From: Arachidicoccus terrestris
Lineage (GTDB): Bacteria > Bacteroidota > Bacteroidia > Chitinophagales > Chitinophagaceae
DNA: 64,000 nt
Direction: 5' to 3'
Assembly: GCF_020042345.1 (NCBI RefSeq)
Contig: NZ_CP083387.1
Span: 3,534,001-3,598,000 of the forward strand
The notes under the pieces are model-generated. The model was not told the DNA's origin and ran no database searches. It saw nothing but the letters and a program-made list of their open reading frames with translations. Below are positions 47,233 to 58,835 of this stretch, one piece after another. Numbering within the stretch: position 1 is the first letter of the stretch; every line of letters begins with the position of its first letter. The translations under genes were made by a program, and so were the position numbers.

Positions 47233-49152
47233 TTACATTTTTTTGAGTACGATCCGCTCGGAAAGCAGCTCATACATTTTTTTGTAATAAGCCTTGATGT
47301 CGGGATATTCAATGGCGGCGTATTCTGGGCGAAGGTGTTGAATCTTTAACTGGAACGCCAACTGATCCTTTCCGGACTTCTGAAAAATCCGTTTAAAAAG
47401 AATGCTGCTGTCAGGCATCCGCATTATCATGGATTTCGGCATAGATTCCAAATCAAAACCTGGTGGCAGATTAATATAGCCGGTGATCTGGAGGTCTTGC
47501 AGAAAGCCAAAATTAATGTTAGTCTGTCGTTTATCTGCGGTAAATGGATTATCGCCGAGCCCCAGAAAGAGATCATAGGGGATAAGGGTGTATTTGCCGG
47601 ATTGTTTTGCCTTGCCGCTATAATTAATTTGTACATCCAGCGGCTTTTGCCAATCGTCTGCATTGTGAACATCGAGTGAGTCGATATTGATCGTTATATC
47701 GCCAGTCTGGTCAAGTTCGGATTTAAGTTGTTTTTTGCGGTAATCGGCAAGGCGCATGTTTCTGGCGTAATCGGAATAGGTCGCACGGCCAATACCTGTA
47801 AATTTGCCATTTTTGTCTAGATTAAGCGATACCGTAATGGTTGATCTATCCTTTTTGCCATTGTCGAAGATCGTCATCCAGCCGCCCTTTTTCTTATCCA
47901 CTACAAAACCATAGGTATATTGTACATCATAAGGAATGAGGTTGACAGGGTTGTACTTATCAGCCGCATTGAGTATATAGCTATTGGAATCTAATTGTAC
48001 CATCGCCATCGTACAATTGAATTGCGTTATGTCAGGATAGGTTTTATGTACGCTGCCATTATCACGGGTACTGACAAGGATGGGGTAGGCAGATATATCA
48101 TTATCTCTCAACAAATCGATCAAAATCATATTAATATCTGCTGCTGTGCCTTGCTTTTTATTCCAGCAATCTTTTATTCCTGCATCTGCAGCATATACCC
48201 TGTTATCGCCATTCCAGGTCATATATTGCTGGACGAACTCGTAGATAGCTGTCACTTTCTCCAGTGGCGTTTTACAGTTGGAAAGCGCTGCATTTAACGA
48301 ATCAGTCCCTTTTATATTTCGTCCGAGCTGCTGACCAAAATAAGTATTTTCCAAAAGATCTTTAGTAATATTCTCCCAGGTGGTGCCTATGGGAATAGAA
48401 GGCTGGCCGGGAGGATTGATTCTGGTCAGATGAAAATCAACCCGCTGCATAAAATCATTGGTACCGGCCATGTAAGGCTCATCGTGCATGCTGGGAATGT
48501 TACTCATGGTGTAATAAGAACCTTGGAGCCCGTCATGCTTAACTTCCATTTCCTGACGCCTTACGGCTGTATATGTGAAATCAAAATATTCAGGGATTAG
48601 CAGGTGACAGCAACTATATAACGTCGGATACTCATGCTGGAATTTCCATGGAGCGATGCCGCCGATCGTCTTTCGGAATATCTTGTATTTATATTCAAAG
48701 ACGCTCCCTTCCTTTACGCCCGGCAAGGCGAAACTCATTTCTGAGTATTCATCATCCAGTTTTTTGCGAAAGGCTTCATTGCCTTTCATTTTGGTGCTGA
48801 CAACCTTGCCGTCAGGTCCCATATTGTATACATAGCCTTCTACACCACTTATTGATGCATATCCACCTTTGCTATAATAAGTAAGTTTTATATTGGCGGA
48901 TTCGGCGCCAGCGGGCTTTAAAACTTTGAAGCGCTTCCTGATATAGGTTTCTAACATCGGTACATTGCCATTGAGATTATATTGGACATTACTTTCCTCA
49001 AAAAGGCACACGATATCGGCACCTGGATCAAAATCACAGTCTTTCAGGGCCATTTCTTCATCGGATATCCTTCCGAATTTCATTAATTTTTTTTGCGCAA
49101 AGCTGCACACGGTTATTGCCAGCAAAAGCAGCAGAAGAGTTGGTTTTCTCAT
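47233..49152 (-). CDS. DUF3857 protein with inactive transglutaminase-like domain
   Basis: A 639-residue exported protein (signal about 4-19) with the same layout as its downstream neighbour. The catalytic segment reads NKKQGTAADIN (about 331-341), with Ala in place of the expected Cys. The His position reads FNCTMA, with Cys at 380 instead. D398 (ILNAADKY) keeps the third position. It is therefore probably a non-catalytic partner or binding protein. Family variants lacking the Cys occur in Bacteroidota. It is the first gene of the leftward pair and diverges from atpD across a 288-base shared upstream region. Confidence 0.8.
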   Translation of the reverse strand: MRKPTLLLLLLAITVCSFAQKKLMKFGRISDEEMALKDCDFDPGADIVCLFEESNVQYNLNGNVPMLETYIRKRFKVLKPAGAESANIKLTYYSKGGYASISGVEGYVYNMGPDGKVVSTKMKGNEAFRKKLDDEYSEMSFALPGVKEGSVFEYKYKIFRKTIGGIAPWKFQHEYPTLYSCCHLLIPEYFDFTYTAVRRQEMEVKHDGLQGSYYTMSNIPSMHDEPYMAGTNDFMQRVDFHLTRINPPGQPSIPIGTTWENITKDLLENTYFGQQLGRNIKGTDSLNAALSNCKTPLEKVTAIYEFVQQYMTWNGDNRVYAADAGIKDCWNKKQGTAADINMILIDLLRDNDISAYPILVSTRDNGSVHKTYPDITQFNCTMAMVQLDSNSYILNAADKYNPVNLIPYDVQYTYGFVVDKKKGGWMTIFDNGKKDRSTITVSLNLDKNGKFTGIGRATYSDYARNMRLADYRKKQLKSELDQTGDITINIDSLDVHNADDWQKPLDVQINYSGKAKQSGKYTLIPYDLFLGLGDNPFTADKRQTNINFGFLQDLQITGYINLPPGFDLESMPKSMIMRMPDSSILFKRIFQKSGKDQLAFQLKIQHLRPEYAAIEYPDIKAYYKKMYELLSERIVLKKM

Positions 49153-49349
49153 ATTTTAAAATATTAATATCTGTTAGTTCCTTGTAAGCAGTAACAAATC
49201 TACTGTAAAAATAATTGCGACAAAATTATTTTTTTTACATTTTCTTGACAATTCATGTCCTCTGCCAGGAATCTCCGAAAAATCTGATGAAAAATCACCT
49301 GATGTTAAATTTATTGCCTGTTTTTTTCCTTTAAAAATTTCTAAACCCT

Positions 49350-49357
49350 TACCTTTG
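49350..49357 (+). promoter_or_regulatory. Candidate -7 element (TACCTTTG) of the atpD-atpC promoter
   Basis: TACCTTTG is an exact TAnnTTTG match about 84 bases upstream of the atpD ATG. TTT-rich sequence lies about 20 bases further upstream. It fits the Bacteroidetes sigma-factor consensus and drives toward atpD. Confidence 0.45.
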
Positions 49358-49374
49358 CCAAAAATTGAAAATAG

Positions 49375-50946
<1,572 letters not shown>

Positions 50947-51015
50947 TCGTGTTTAAGGGGCTATCAAAAGATAATCCACAGCCGACCAGATCTGTTACCA
51001 ATTAAATTGAATTTC

Positions 51016-51276
51016 ATGCTTTTAGAAATATTAACACCGGAAAGAAGAATCTATAGTGGGGATGTATATGGCGTTCAGTTGCCCGGTATCAGTGGCCTGT
51101 TTGAAGTGTTGAATCGTCATGCACCAATGGTGAGTGCGCTTACCAAAGGCCAGATCAAAGTTCTGGTCAATGCAAAAGGCTCCAATAATCAACTATTCTC
51201 GATTGAAGGCGGATTTGTTGAGATTTTGGATAACAAGGCAACTGTATTGGTTGAAGGTGCTTCAGAGGAAATCTAA
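51016..51276 (+). CDS. atpC: F1F0 ATP synthase subunit epsilon (short form)
   Basis: An 86-residue epsilon subunit. An upstream in-frame TTG at 51007 is open, but the ATG at 51016 (MLLEILTPERRIYSG) is the better start. The protein is only the N-terminal beta-sandwich (LPGISGLFEVLNRHAPMVSAL) that contacts gamma and the c-ring. It lacks the C-terminal helical hairpin, as usual in Bacteroidota. It is co-transcribed with atpD and followed by a hairpin terminator. Confidence 0.94.
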   Translation: MLLEILTPERRIYSGDVYGVQLPGISGLFEVLNRHAPMVSALTKGQIKVLVNAKGSNNQLFSIEGGFVEILDNKATVLVEGASEEI

Positions 51277-51347
51277 TCTTCTCTTCTTTGATGCAAACCT
51301 GCACATAGATAATGCTTTTGAAATAAGTTAAATCTATTAATACAAAC

Positions 51348-51384
51348 GGGACTTTCAGCAATGATCTGAAGGTCCCATTTTGTT
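51348..51384 (+). terminator. Terminator after atpC
   Basis: GGGAC (51348-51352) with TTCAG pairs with CTGAA and GTCCC (51372-51376), interrupted by one T-G pair. An ATTTTGTTT run follows. It ends the atpD-atpC message. Confidence 0.7.
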
Positions 51385-52089
51385 TGCAACGGATTTTGGC
51401 TTGCAACGCTCCATCAGGTTTATTATTTGAAATGATTTGTTTTTTCCAAGCTGTTTTTGAGCTGCTCGTTTATGGCGGACTGGTGGATATCATCAAATGG
51501 GAAGATCAGTACCATCCGATATATTAATTTTTCATCCGCCTGATTCGCCTCACAGCAATAATGTACTATTTAATATAGGGGGCTGCGTCCCTGTATCAAT
51601 ATCCATCTGCATAGTCAGCCGTAGCTGCTAACATACACGGGGGAACTATGACTTCAGCCCTATTTACCTTGTTTATTTGCGCCCGCAGCATGTTGAGAAG
51701 AAAGTACATGCGGGTTACTAATAGTGGCTTCATAGGCCGGCTGCTGGTAAGGCAGATTTTGTTATCGGGCTGCCCACCGTTCTTCATAAATGTTGTTTAA
51801 TTGCCATAACCGCTGATTACTTGTGGATGGTAAAATACCGGAAGTGGGGAATTGATGCGAACGGGAAATCTGCTACAAAACACGCTCATTTTATGATTAG
51901 ACCAGACGCACCAGTATGGGTCGAACGACACTTTCGATACAGTAAATACTGCATATTGATAATCGTTAAGAAAAATATATATTTTGTTAAAATTGGCCAT
52001 AATATACATGAAAAATATTAATAATATTTTAATATTATTGAACTGTATATTATATTAATATGAATATTATTATATTATATTTATGTTAT

Positions 52090-52097
52090 TTGCGCAA
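52090..52097. promoter_or_regulatory. TTGCGCAA palindrome upstream of SusC-3
   Basis: The same octamer (in TTTGCGCAAAT) occurs in the upstream regions of SusC-1, the block-2 CE12 gene and SusC-2. Here it stands without a neighbouring GCAATCG...CGATTGC palindrome, 276 bases before the SusC-3 start. Confidence 0.3.
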
Positions 52098-52372
52098 ATT
52101 TTATTTTTTATTTAACTAAATTTACGTAATTCTGTACTTCAATTCAAAGAGATATTACTATCAAGCAAAAGTATTTCCCTTAATAAATGTTCATTTTAAG
52201 TAAGAAAATGTAATAATATGAAACTACAGCATTTACTGTTTTCCTAGCGGGCAAGTCGGATGGTTTACAAATATTAATTAAGATCACAGGCAAGGGCGCA
52301 AATTAATTAAATAGCATTAACGGAGCCGGTTTTCGGATCTTATCTATTTCTTATTCTCTTTAAAACTCTTGT

Positions 52373-55300
52373 ATGAATTTACCAAAAATTAAAACTGTCA
52401 AGGGGCTTAAGCTTAATCGCATAAGCCTCTTCTATCTTGGACGGCCAGAGTTCACCTATCCTGTTACAAATAGAAAAAGGGATATATTGAAACCCATTTT
52501 ATTGTCCTTATGGATGGCCATTTTGTTATTAATTATAATACCTGCCGAAGCCCAAAACGGTATGGTCGATACACTCCATGGGAATGTATATAATCAGGCA
52601 GACGGGACACCTGTGTTTGGCGCCTCAGTTACTATCAAGGGTACGACGCAGGGAACGCTGACGGACTCTGCCGGGAATTTTAGAATACTTACGAGATTGC
52701 CTGTTATTCTTACAGTAACAGATGTGTCACATCTGCCTCAGGAAGTGCCTATCAATGATAATAAGTTTGTTAGTATAGGATTACAGGCTTCGACGCAAAG
52801 CCTCAATGATGTTGTTGTTGTCGGTTATGGAGAACAGCAGCGTGGCCAGGTGACAGGCGCCGTCAGTACGGTTGATGTCACGAAGACTTTTCGCGATCGT
52901 CCTTTGAATGATCCGATCAAAGCTCTACAGGGCGTCGTACCCGGGCTCGCTGTTAGTTATTCTAATGGAGGACTGACATCAGCCGCGACCATACGCATTC
53001 GCGGTGTAGGGTCTCTTGTAGGTTCCGGTAGCCCGTTAATTATGGTAGATAACGTTGAAACGGATGATCTGTCCGTATTGAACCCAGATGATATTGAGAG
53101 TGTTTCCGTATTGAAAGATGCTGCATCAACGGCCATTTACGGTGCCAGAGCCGCCTTTGGTGTTATCCTGATCAAAACCAGGAGCGGGCGTAAAAACCAG
53201 CCAACTTCCATACGATATTCGAATAATTTTTACTGGAGCAACCCGACGATCTTGCCAGATTTTGCTGATCCTACCCTGGGATTGCCTGGTTTGATTAAGG
53301 CGGATGAGCGCTCTGGTGTAACACCTGAATTGTTTGGAATGAATTTAAATACGCTTTTGGAAGGGATTAAGACATGGAAAGAGAAATATGCGGGAAACAG
53401 AACATCAGATGAAATGATTCCGGGTGAAGACTTTGACATTACGGATGATGCTGCGCCTTATTTTTACCGGATCTGGGATGTTAAGAAAATGATGCTACGT
53501 ACTCAACCGGGCCAGCAGCACAATATCCGGATTTCCGGTGGCAGCGACAATATTGCCTATTATGTTTCTGCTGGTTATAGCAAAGATGGCGGTATTATGC
53601 GGGTACATCCTGATCAGGTACAAAAATACAATATCTCCACCGGCGTAAGCGCAAATGTTACAAAATGGTGGGATTTGAATGTTAAGATGTTATATCGCAA
53701 TTTTGAATATGATTACCCCTTTGGTTATTATGGCGCTACCCAGAACTATTTTTACTATATGTGGCGCTGGGGGGCCTATTGGCCATATGGGACATATCAA
53801 GGAAAATATTTTAGAAATATTCCGGCCTATCTGAACGCGGCCCAGGATAATACCGTCATTGATAATTATAGCAGAGTTGATCTGAGCTCTAATATTAAAA
53901 TCACCAAGGATCTGAATCTCCATGCCGACTATAGCATTGTTCGTGATAATGTAATCCGGCAAAATACGGGGGGACCGGTCATGGCCTGGAACAGTTGGAC
54001 GGTGGGCGCGCCTTATCAGAATATTTCTTCCTCTGGGTACGATTATACATCCTCTAATCAGATGCGTGACAATATGAGTGTGTTTAATGCCTATGCTACC
54101 TACGATAAACATTTCGAAGGAAAGCATCATTTAAAACTCATGGCAGGTATTAACGCACAGAATAATAATGATTACGACTTTACAGCTAAGCGTATGGAAA
54201 TCCTGGATCCCACTAAAGGTTATCTCAGTCTAGCTTCAGGGGAACAATATGCTTCCGATGATGCCAATCAAGCAGCGTTTGCCGGATATTTCGGACGTGT
54301 TAACTATGACTATAACGATAAATATCTATTGGAACTGGATGGCCGTTACGACGGTTCTTCTTCTTTCGCAGAGCAAGACCGGTGGTCCTTTTTTAGTTCA
54401 GGATCTGTGGGGTACAGGATTAGTAAAGAAAGGTTTATGGATTTTATCAAACCTTTTGTTTCTGATTGGAAGTTCAGAGCTTCCTATGGTGCGATCGGTA
54501 ATCAGGATCTGGGCGGTGACAACAGATATCTGCCACTGATGAACGCCGGAGCTGTAGATTGGGTGGTGGACGGGGTTGCCGCTCAAGGAGTTGGTGCTCC
54601 TAATGCGGTGGCAAAATCGCTGACATGGGAAAAGATTACTACGCTAAATATAGGTACCGACATTAGTATGCTGAACGATAAAATCTCGCTCTCGTTAGAC
54701 TGGTTTCAACGGACTAATGATGGAATGCTTACACAAAATGCGGTGGCAAATACCTTTGGTACGACTGCTCCCTGGATCAATGACGGAACCATGAGGACCC
54801 GGGGTTGGGAATTAAGTGTGAATGGCAATTTACCTGTCAGTAGAGACCTGGCTTTCTATGGATCTTTGACATTAACTGATTATAAGACTGTGATTACCAA
54901 ATGGGATAACGCTTCGAAGCTCCTGTCCCAAAATTATTCCGGTCAGACATATGGAGATATCTGGGGATTTGAGACAGACAGGTATTTTACGGACAATGAT
55001 TTTGATCAGGATGGAAACTATGCTACAGGCATTGCAGATCAATCCGGACTTGCCAGTGGTAACTTTAAATATGGTCCGGGCGACGTCAAATTCAAAGATC
55101 AGGATGGAAATGGTGTTATTGACGGCGGTGATTTTTCGGCTAATAATCCCGGTGACCTGAAAGTAATTGGTAACACACAACCGCGGTATATGTATAGCTT
55201 TCGAATAGGAGGTGTCTACCGTAATCTGGATTTCGACTTTTTCTTCCAGGGTGTAGGCAAGCAAAGCTACTGGGGGACAGGAGATGTGGCCATGCCTAAC

Positions 55301-55699
55301 TTTAGAGGTGGTGATATTTTATATGCCCACCAATTGGACTACTGGACACCGGAAAATACAGACGCCCGCTATCCCAATCCTTATGCAGGTAATGGCAGTG
55401 GTAAAATCCCTGGTCTGGCTGCAGGCGGTAATAACTTCTATCCACAATCTAAGTACTTGCTAAATACAGCCTATCTACGCCTGAAAAATGTGTCGATCGG
55501 TTATACGCTACCTCGTCAGTGGCTGAGTAGATTTAGCATAAAGTCTGTCAGACTGTATGTCAGCGGAGAAAATTTATTTACGATTTCTGATTTGGGCGTA
55601 CCATTAGATCCAGAAGCCCTGGATGGGTATAGTGCATCTACCGGAAGAACTTTCCCGATCCAAAGAATGTATTCATTTGGCGCACAAATTCGCCTCTAA
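52373..55699 (+). CDS. SusC/RagA-type TonB-dependent outer-membrane transporter 3
   Basis: An 1108-residue transporter. The signal peptide is preceded by a long basic N-region (hydrophobic about 39-60, ending PAEAQ). The CarboxypepD_reg-like domain (about 66-140) leads to DVVVVGYGEQQRGQVTGAVS and a plug with PLIMVDNVETDDLSVLNPDDIESVSVLKDAASTAIYG. The barrel contains calcium-binding-like FKDQDGNGVIDGGDF and ends GAQIRL. It pairs with the SusD 28 bases downstream. No carbohydrate enzymes are adjacent, so its substrate cannot be inferred. Confidence 0.94.
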   Translation: MNLPKIKTVKGLKLNRISLFYLGRPEFTYPVTNRKRDILKPILLSLWMAILLLIIIPAEAQNGMVDTLHGNVYNQADGTPVFGASVTIKGTTQGTLTDSAGNFRILTRLPVILTVTDVSHLPQEVPINDNKFVSIGLQASTQSLNDVVVVGYGEQQRGQVTGAVSTVDVTKTFRDRPLNDPIKALQGVVPGLAVSYSNGGLTSAATIRIRGVGSLVGSGSPLIMVDNVETDDLSVLNPDDIESVSVLKDAASTAIYGARAAFGVILIKTRSGRKNQPTSIRYSNNFYWSNPTILPDFADPTLGLPGLIKADERSGVTPELFGMNLNTLLEGIKTWKEKYAGNRTSDEMIPGEDFDITDDAAPYFYRIWDVKKMMLRTQPGQQHNIRISGGSDNIAYYVSAGYSKDGGIMRVHPDQVQKYNISTGVSANVTKWWDLNVKMLYRNFEYDYPFGYYGATQNYFYYMWRWGAYWPYGTYQGKYFRNIPAYLNAAQDNTVIDNYSRVDLSSNIKITKDLNLHADYSIVRDNVIRQNTGGPVMAWNSWTVGAPYQNISSSGYDYTSSNQMRDNMSVFNAYATYDKHFEGKHHLKLMAGINAQNNNDYDFTAKRMEILDPTKGYLSLASGEQYASDDANQAAFAGYFGRVNYDYNDKYLLELDGRYDGSSSFAEQDRWSFFSSGSVGYRISKERFMDFIKPFVSDWKFRASYGAIGNQDLGGDNRYLPLMNAGAVDWVVDGVAAQGVGAPNAVAKSLTWEKITTLNIGTDISMLNDKISLSLDWFQRTNDGMLTQNAVANTFGTTAPWINDGTMRTRGWELSVNGNLPVSRDLAFYGSLTLTDYKTVITKWDNASKLLSQNYSGQTYGDIWGFETDRYFTDNDFDQDGNYATGIADQSGLASGNFKYGPGDVKFKDQDGNGVIDGGDFSANNPGDLKVIGNTQPRYMYSFRIGGVYRNLDFDFFFQGVGKQSYWGTGDVAMPNFRGGDILYAHQLDYWTPENTDARYPNPYAGNGSGKIPGLAAGGNNFYPQSKYLLNTAYLRLKNVSIGYTLPRQWLSRFSIKSVRLYVSGENLFTISDLGVPLDPEALDGYSASTGRTFPIQRMYSFGAQIRL

Positions 55700-55727
55700 A
55701 ATTATCTGACGCTTAAATTAAAAAATT

Positions 55728-57404
55728 ATGAAACGCTATATAAACAGATATTATTTACTGGGTCTGTTCATACTGATGGTATCCCTGCTTACAGGGTGTG
55801 CTAAGTTTGTGGACAAGCCGCCGCTGGATGAATTTTCCAATGATGAGTATTGGACCAGTGAGACAAACGTCAGGACCTATAATTGGGGCTTTTATGAGAT
55901 GTTTACAGGCTTCGGCACCGGCACCAACGGGGACTTTTATTTTTCCTGGCTCTCCGATGATCAGACTCCTGCAGGATTTACTAATTTTGTATTGACGCCT
56001 CCCGCCTCGGACAGTCGCTGGACCTTCACAAATATAAGAAAGGCAAACATTATGCTGGAGAATATTGACAAAGTTCCGATGGATAACGAAGCAAAAAGTC
56101 ATTGGAGAGGAGTCGCTCGGTTTTTTAGGGCGCTGGCTTATTTTAGGCTCGTGAAAGTATTCGGGGATGTACCCTGGATCAATAAATCGCTGGATATTTC
56201 TGAAGACGATATTATCTATAAAGCCAGAGACTCAAGGGGCCTGGTAATGGATAGTGTATTGGCGGATTTGAATTTCGCATATGAAAACTTACGTCAGGAT
56301 GATCAGCCTAATACAGTTAACAAAGATGTAGCCCTGGCATTGATTTCCAGAGTAGGCTTGTATGCTGGCACCTATCGCAAGTATCATACTGAATTAAAAT
56401 TACCGGATGCAGATAAATTTCTAATAGCTTCTAAAGAAGCCAGTGAAAAGCTGATGACCGCAGGATATGTCCTGAATCCGGATTTTAGAACCGTTTACAG
56501 TTCATTAGATTTAAATGGTGATAAGGAATGTATATTATACAAACAGTACGAACCCGGCGTATTGACGCATTCAGTGATCGGTTATACGAATAGTAGTACC
56601 ACCATGGCGGGTCTTAGTAAGAATGCAGTTGAATCTTATGTTTGCACAGATGGTTTGCCGATTGAACTTTCTACACATTACCAAGGAGATGGTGATTTGG
56701 AACACACAAGGATGAACCGTGATAAGCGATTATTAGAGTCTATCAGTGATTTTCTTTGTTATAAAGGTCATCTCGTTGGTGGCCTAAGCGCTTCCACAGG
56801 CTATCGACCAGCAAAGTTTTTGCAGCCGGATGATGAAAATCAATTAGCCCCTTATAATAGCACTGATGCACCGATATTCTGGCTACCTGAAATCCTGGAC
56901 AACTATGCCGAGGCTTGCGCGGAATTAGATGATATGGGAAAGTATACCATAACTCAGGCGGATCTGGATAAATCTGTAAATAAATTGAGAGATAGGGCGG
57001 GTGTGGCTCATCTGCAAGTCTCAGGCCATCAGGGAACGGCCATTGACGGTACGATTTTTACAGACCCTGTCAAAGACAGTGATGTGCCTTCTCTGATATG
57101 GGAAATTCGTCGGGAAAGAAGAGCTGAGTTGATGATGTGCGGGTTTAGGTTCTATGATCTGATGCGTTGGAAAAAAGGAGCGTATCTGGATAATACGAAG
57201 AACCCTGACATATTCATTGGGGCAAAGGTGCCGGCCAATGACGATATCAAACGCACATCTGATGGTTATCTGCTTCCTTATAGTTCGGGCAGTAATAGAA
57301 TATTCGAAGCAAAAAATTATTTGTCTCCTGTACCTACTGGCCAAATTGCACTTTATCCGTCTGATATACAAGCGGGTATGCAAAATCCTGGCTGGGGTGA
57401 TTAA
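55728..57404 (+). CDS. SusD/RagB family nutrient-binding lipoprotein 3
   Basis: A 558-residue lipoprotein with signal ending LLTGC (C24). SusD-family features are HWRGVARFFRALAYFRLVKVFGDVPW (about residue 125-150) and the C-terminal EIRRERRAELMMCGFRFYDLMRWKKG block. It partners SusC-3. Downstream lies a terminator and then a convergent serine hydrolase gene, so SusC-3 and SusD-3 form a two-gene unit. Confidence 0.93.
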   Translation: MKRYINRYYLLGLFILMVSLLTGCAKFVDKPPLDEFSNDEYWTSETNVRTYNWGFYEMFTGFGTGTNGDFYFSWLSDDQTPAGFTNFVLTPPASDSRWTFTNIRKANIMLENIDKVPMDNEAKSHWRGVARFFRALAYFRLVKVFGDVPWINKSLDISEDDIIYKARDSRGLVMDSVLADLNFAYENLRQDDQPNTVNKDVALALISRVGLYAGTYRKYHTELKLPDADKFLIASKEASEKLMTAGYVLNPDFRTVYSSLDLNGDKECILYKQYEPGVLTHSVIGYTNSSTTMAGLSKNAVESYVCTDGLPIELSTHYQGDGDLEHTRMNRDKRLLESISDFLCYKGHLVGGLSASTGYRPAKFLQPDDENQLAPYNSTDAPIFWLPEILDNYAEACAELDDMGKYTITQADLDKSVNKLRDRAGVAHLQVSGHQGTAIDGTIFTDPVKDSDVPSLIWEIRRERRAELMMCGFRFYDLMRWKKGAYLDNTKNPDIFIGAKVPANDDIKRTSDGYLLPYSSGSNRIFEAKNYLSPVPTGQIALYPSDIQAGMQNPGWGD

Positions 57405-57441
57405 ATCTATAGTTCAACAAGTTAGATTGGTGATCATAGTG

Positions 57442-57476
57442 ATGGCCTTCCTGAAGCAATTCGGGAAGGCCATTTA
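57442..57476. terminator. Terminator between SusD-3 and the convergent serine hydrolase
   Basis: ATGGCCTTCC (57442-57451) pairs with GGAAGGCCAT (57464-57473), with a GAA/TTC inner extension and a short loop, then TTT. It can serve SusD-3 on the plus strand. Confidence 0.7.
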
Positions 57477-57506
57477 AGTTCAGTCTTTCTTGTGGTATAT
57501 TTTTAA

Positions 57507-58835
57507 CTAATCCGCGATATCACTAACTAGAGGTCTATTGTCTTTTCTATCTCTTTGCTCATATTTTATTTTAAAAGCAGATAAATTGGGGATATATTTT
57601 CTTTTTCTACTAAGCTCATACTGATAGATTCCTTGCCCCAATGCGGTCATGAATGGAAATCCTATGGATTCGTAATCATATTTATTGTCGTTTATGATGC
57701 CATCTTCATTGACATACAATGTGCAGCTTAACATAAATTCAATATGATGCTTAAAGTCAACGACGTAGGCGATATCGGTTAGGAAACCATAAGACCAGCC
57801 AGGTTTATTGAATACCCGGACATAGGAAGGGATTTTATGTCCTTTGCTTCTAAAATAGAATTTGGTAAAACTATCGAAAAATTTGCTGGTATCATATTTT
57901 GGATAGTTCGTCTCACCTGGATACTGAGACATGTACTGCAGTAGGAATTGCCGGTCAGCAGGCCGAAGATTAAAGCTGTTTTTTACAGGTACAGCATTGG
58001 GGAACAGAACTGCTTTTAGCATATTGGTTAAATCCTCGAGGCTGGTTTTATTCCCTTTCGTGAAATCATAAGGCCCCTGGATGATGCTGTCTTTGCTATC
58101 CATATAAGCCTTACCGATTCGTATTGGCGTTCCGTAATCAAAACTGTCTGTATTATAAGCTGGCGGTTGCCGGTATTGCAGTTTCTGGCTGGCCGATACA
58201 AATCGTATGGCATTGGTATGGCGATTCTGATCATCGTTCATAGGGTAAAACCTTCTATTGATGCGGCTGTTTAAGTAACCTTTTTCCTGTAGCTGTTTAT
58301 TTATATACTGCTGACCCAGGAATTCATAGAGCCGATTATAAGCGTCATTATCGCTGACCAGGAATATACGTTTGATATAAGATGCTATTGAAGGAAAGCT
58401 GCTTTTTGAGGTACTGTCATTATGGATGGTTTGTTGCTTGGTATAACTGCTGTCTGTCAGCATATAACTGTCTTTGTTGACCCCATACCTGTCCAGGCCG
58501 TGCAGCTTTTCCAGGCTGAGAAAACTAAGCGGCATTTTTACCGTAGAAGCAGGATTAAAATAATAGTTTGGGCGGCAGTGGTAGCTATAAGTCTTAAAAT
58601 GAGGTTGGTTATGTTTATCGCGGTTAATCTGGGTATAGATGATTTGCAGCCGGTATTTTCCCGGATGGCGGAACACTTGCTGGAAATTATGGTCGGTTAT
58701 TCCTGCGGCGATCTGTTGCAAAAGAGTCTGCTTCTGAGCCCAAATGCCGGTTTTTGACCCCTGGGCATAAAGGACACCTGTCGCACCATTCAGCAGCAGG
58801 TTTAGATATAAAAGAATGCGCGTTCTTGTTATCAT
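57507..58835 (-). CDS. Beta-lactamase-fold serine hydrolase 1 (class A-like)
   Basis: A 442-residue exported protein (signal about 6-25). The class A motif S-x-x-K is at 97-100 (NPASTVKMP), and the second motif SDN is at 161-163. The expected KTG box appears as KPG (FNKPGWSYGF), a departure that may alter or abolish beta-lactam hydrolysis. The protein is about 150 residues longer than classical class A enzymes. It may act on cell-wall peptides or esters rather than antibiotics. It diverges from a second, shorter member of the family at 59015, with about 180 bases between. Confidence 0.75.
   Translation of the reverse strand: MITRTRILLYLNLLLNGATGVLYAQGSKTGIWAQKQTLLQQIAAGITDHNFQQVFRHPGKYRLQIIYTQINRDKHNQPHFKTYSYHCRPNYYFNPASTVKMPLSFLSLEKLHGLDRYGVNKDSYMLTDSSYTKQQTIHNDSTSKSSFPSIASYIKRIFLVSDNDAYNRLYEFLGQQYINKQLQEKGYLNSRINRRFYPMNDDQNRHTNAIRFVSASQKLQYRQPPAYNTDSFDYGTPIRIGKAYMDSKDSIIQGPYDFTKGNKTSLEDLTNMLKAVLFPNAVPVKNSFNLRPADRQFLLQYMSQYPGETNYPKYDTSKFFDSFTKFYFRSKGHKIPSYVRVFNKPGWSYGFLTDIAYVVDFKHHIEFMLSCTLYVNEDGIINDNKYDYESIGFPFMTALGQGIYQYELSRKRKYIPNLSAFKIKYEQRDRKDNRPLVSDIAD

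Larger units (their letters stand above)
51277..52372. other. 1,096-bp intergenic region before SusC-3
   Basis: It holds the atpC terminator (51348-51384) and, on the minus strand from about 51568 to 51421, an open stretch of some 48 codons (containing ADEKLIYRM and FPFDDIHQSAINEQLKNSLE) that looks protein-like but is unidentified. Two other short frames (51596-51787 minus and 51821-52021 plus) show no family. Positions 52010-52090 are almost pure A/T. A TTGCGCAA palindrome lies at 52090-52097. No intact gene is supported. Confidence 0.4.

Noticed and set aside
52010-52090. Very AT-rich stretch as a possible replication origin
   Set aside because: No DnaA-box cluster or origin-type neighbours (dnaA, dnaN) are seen; AT-rich upstream DNA is usual in this genome.
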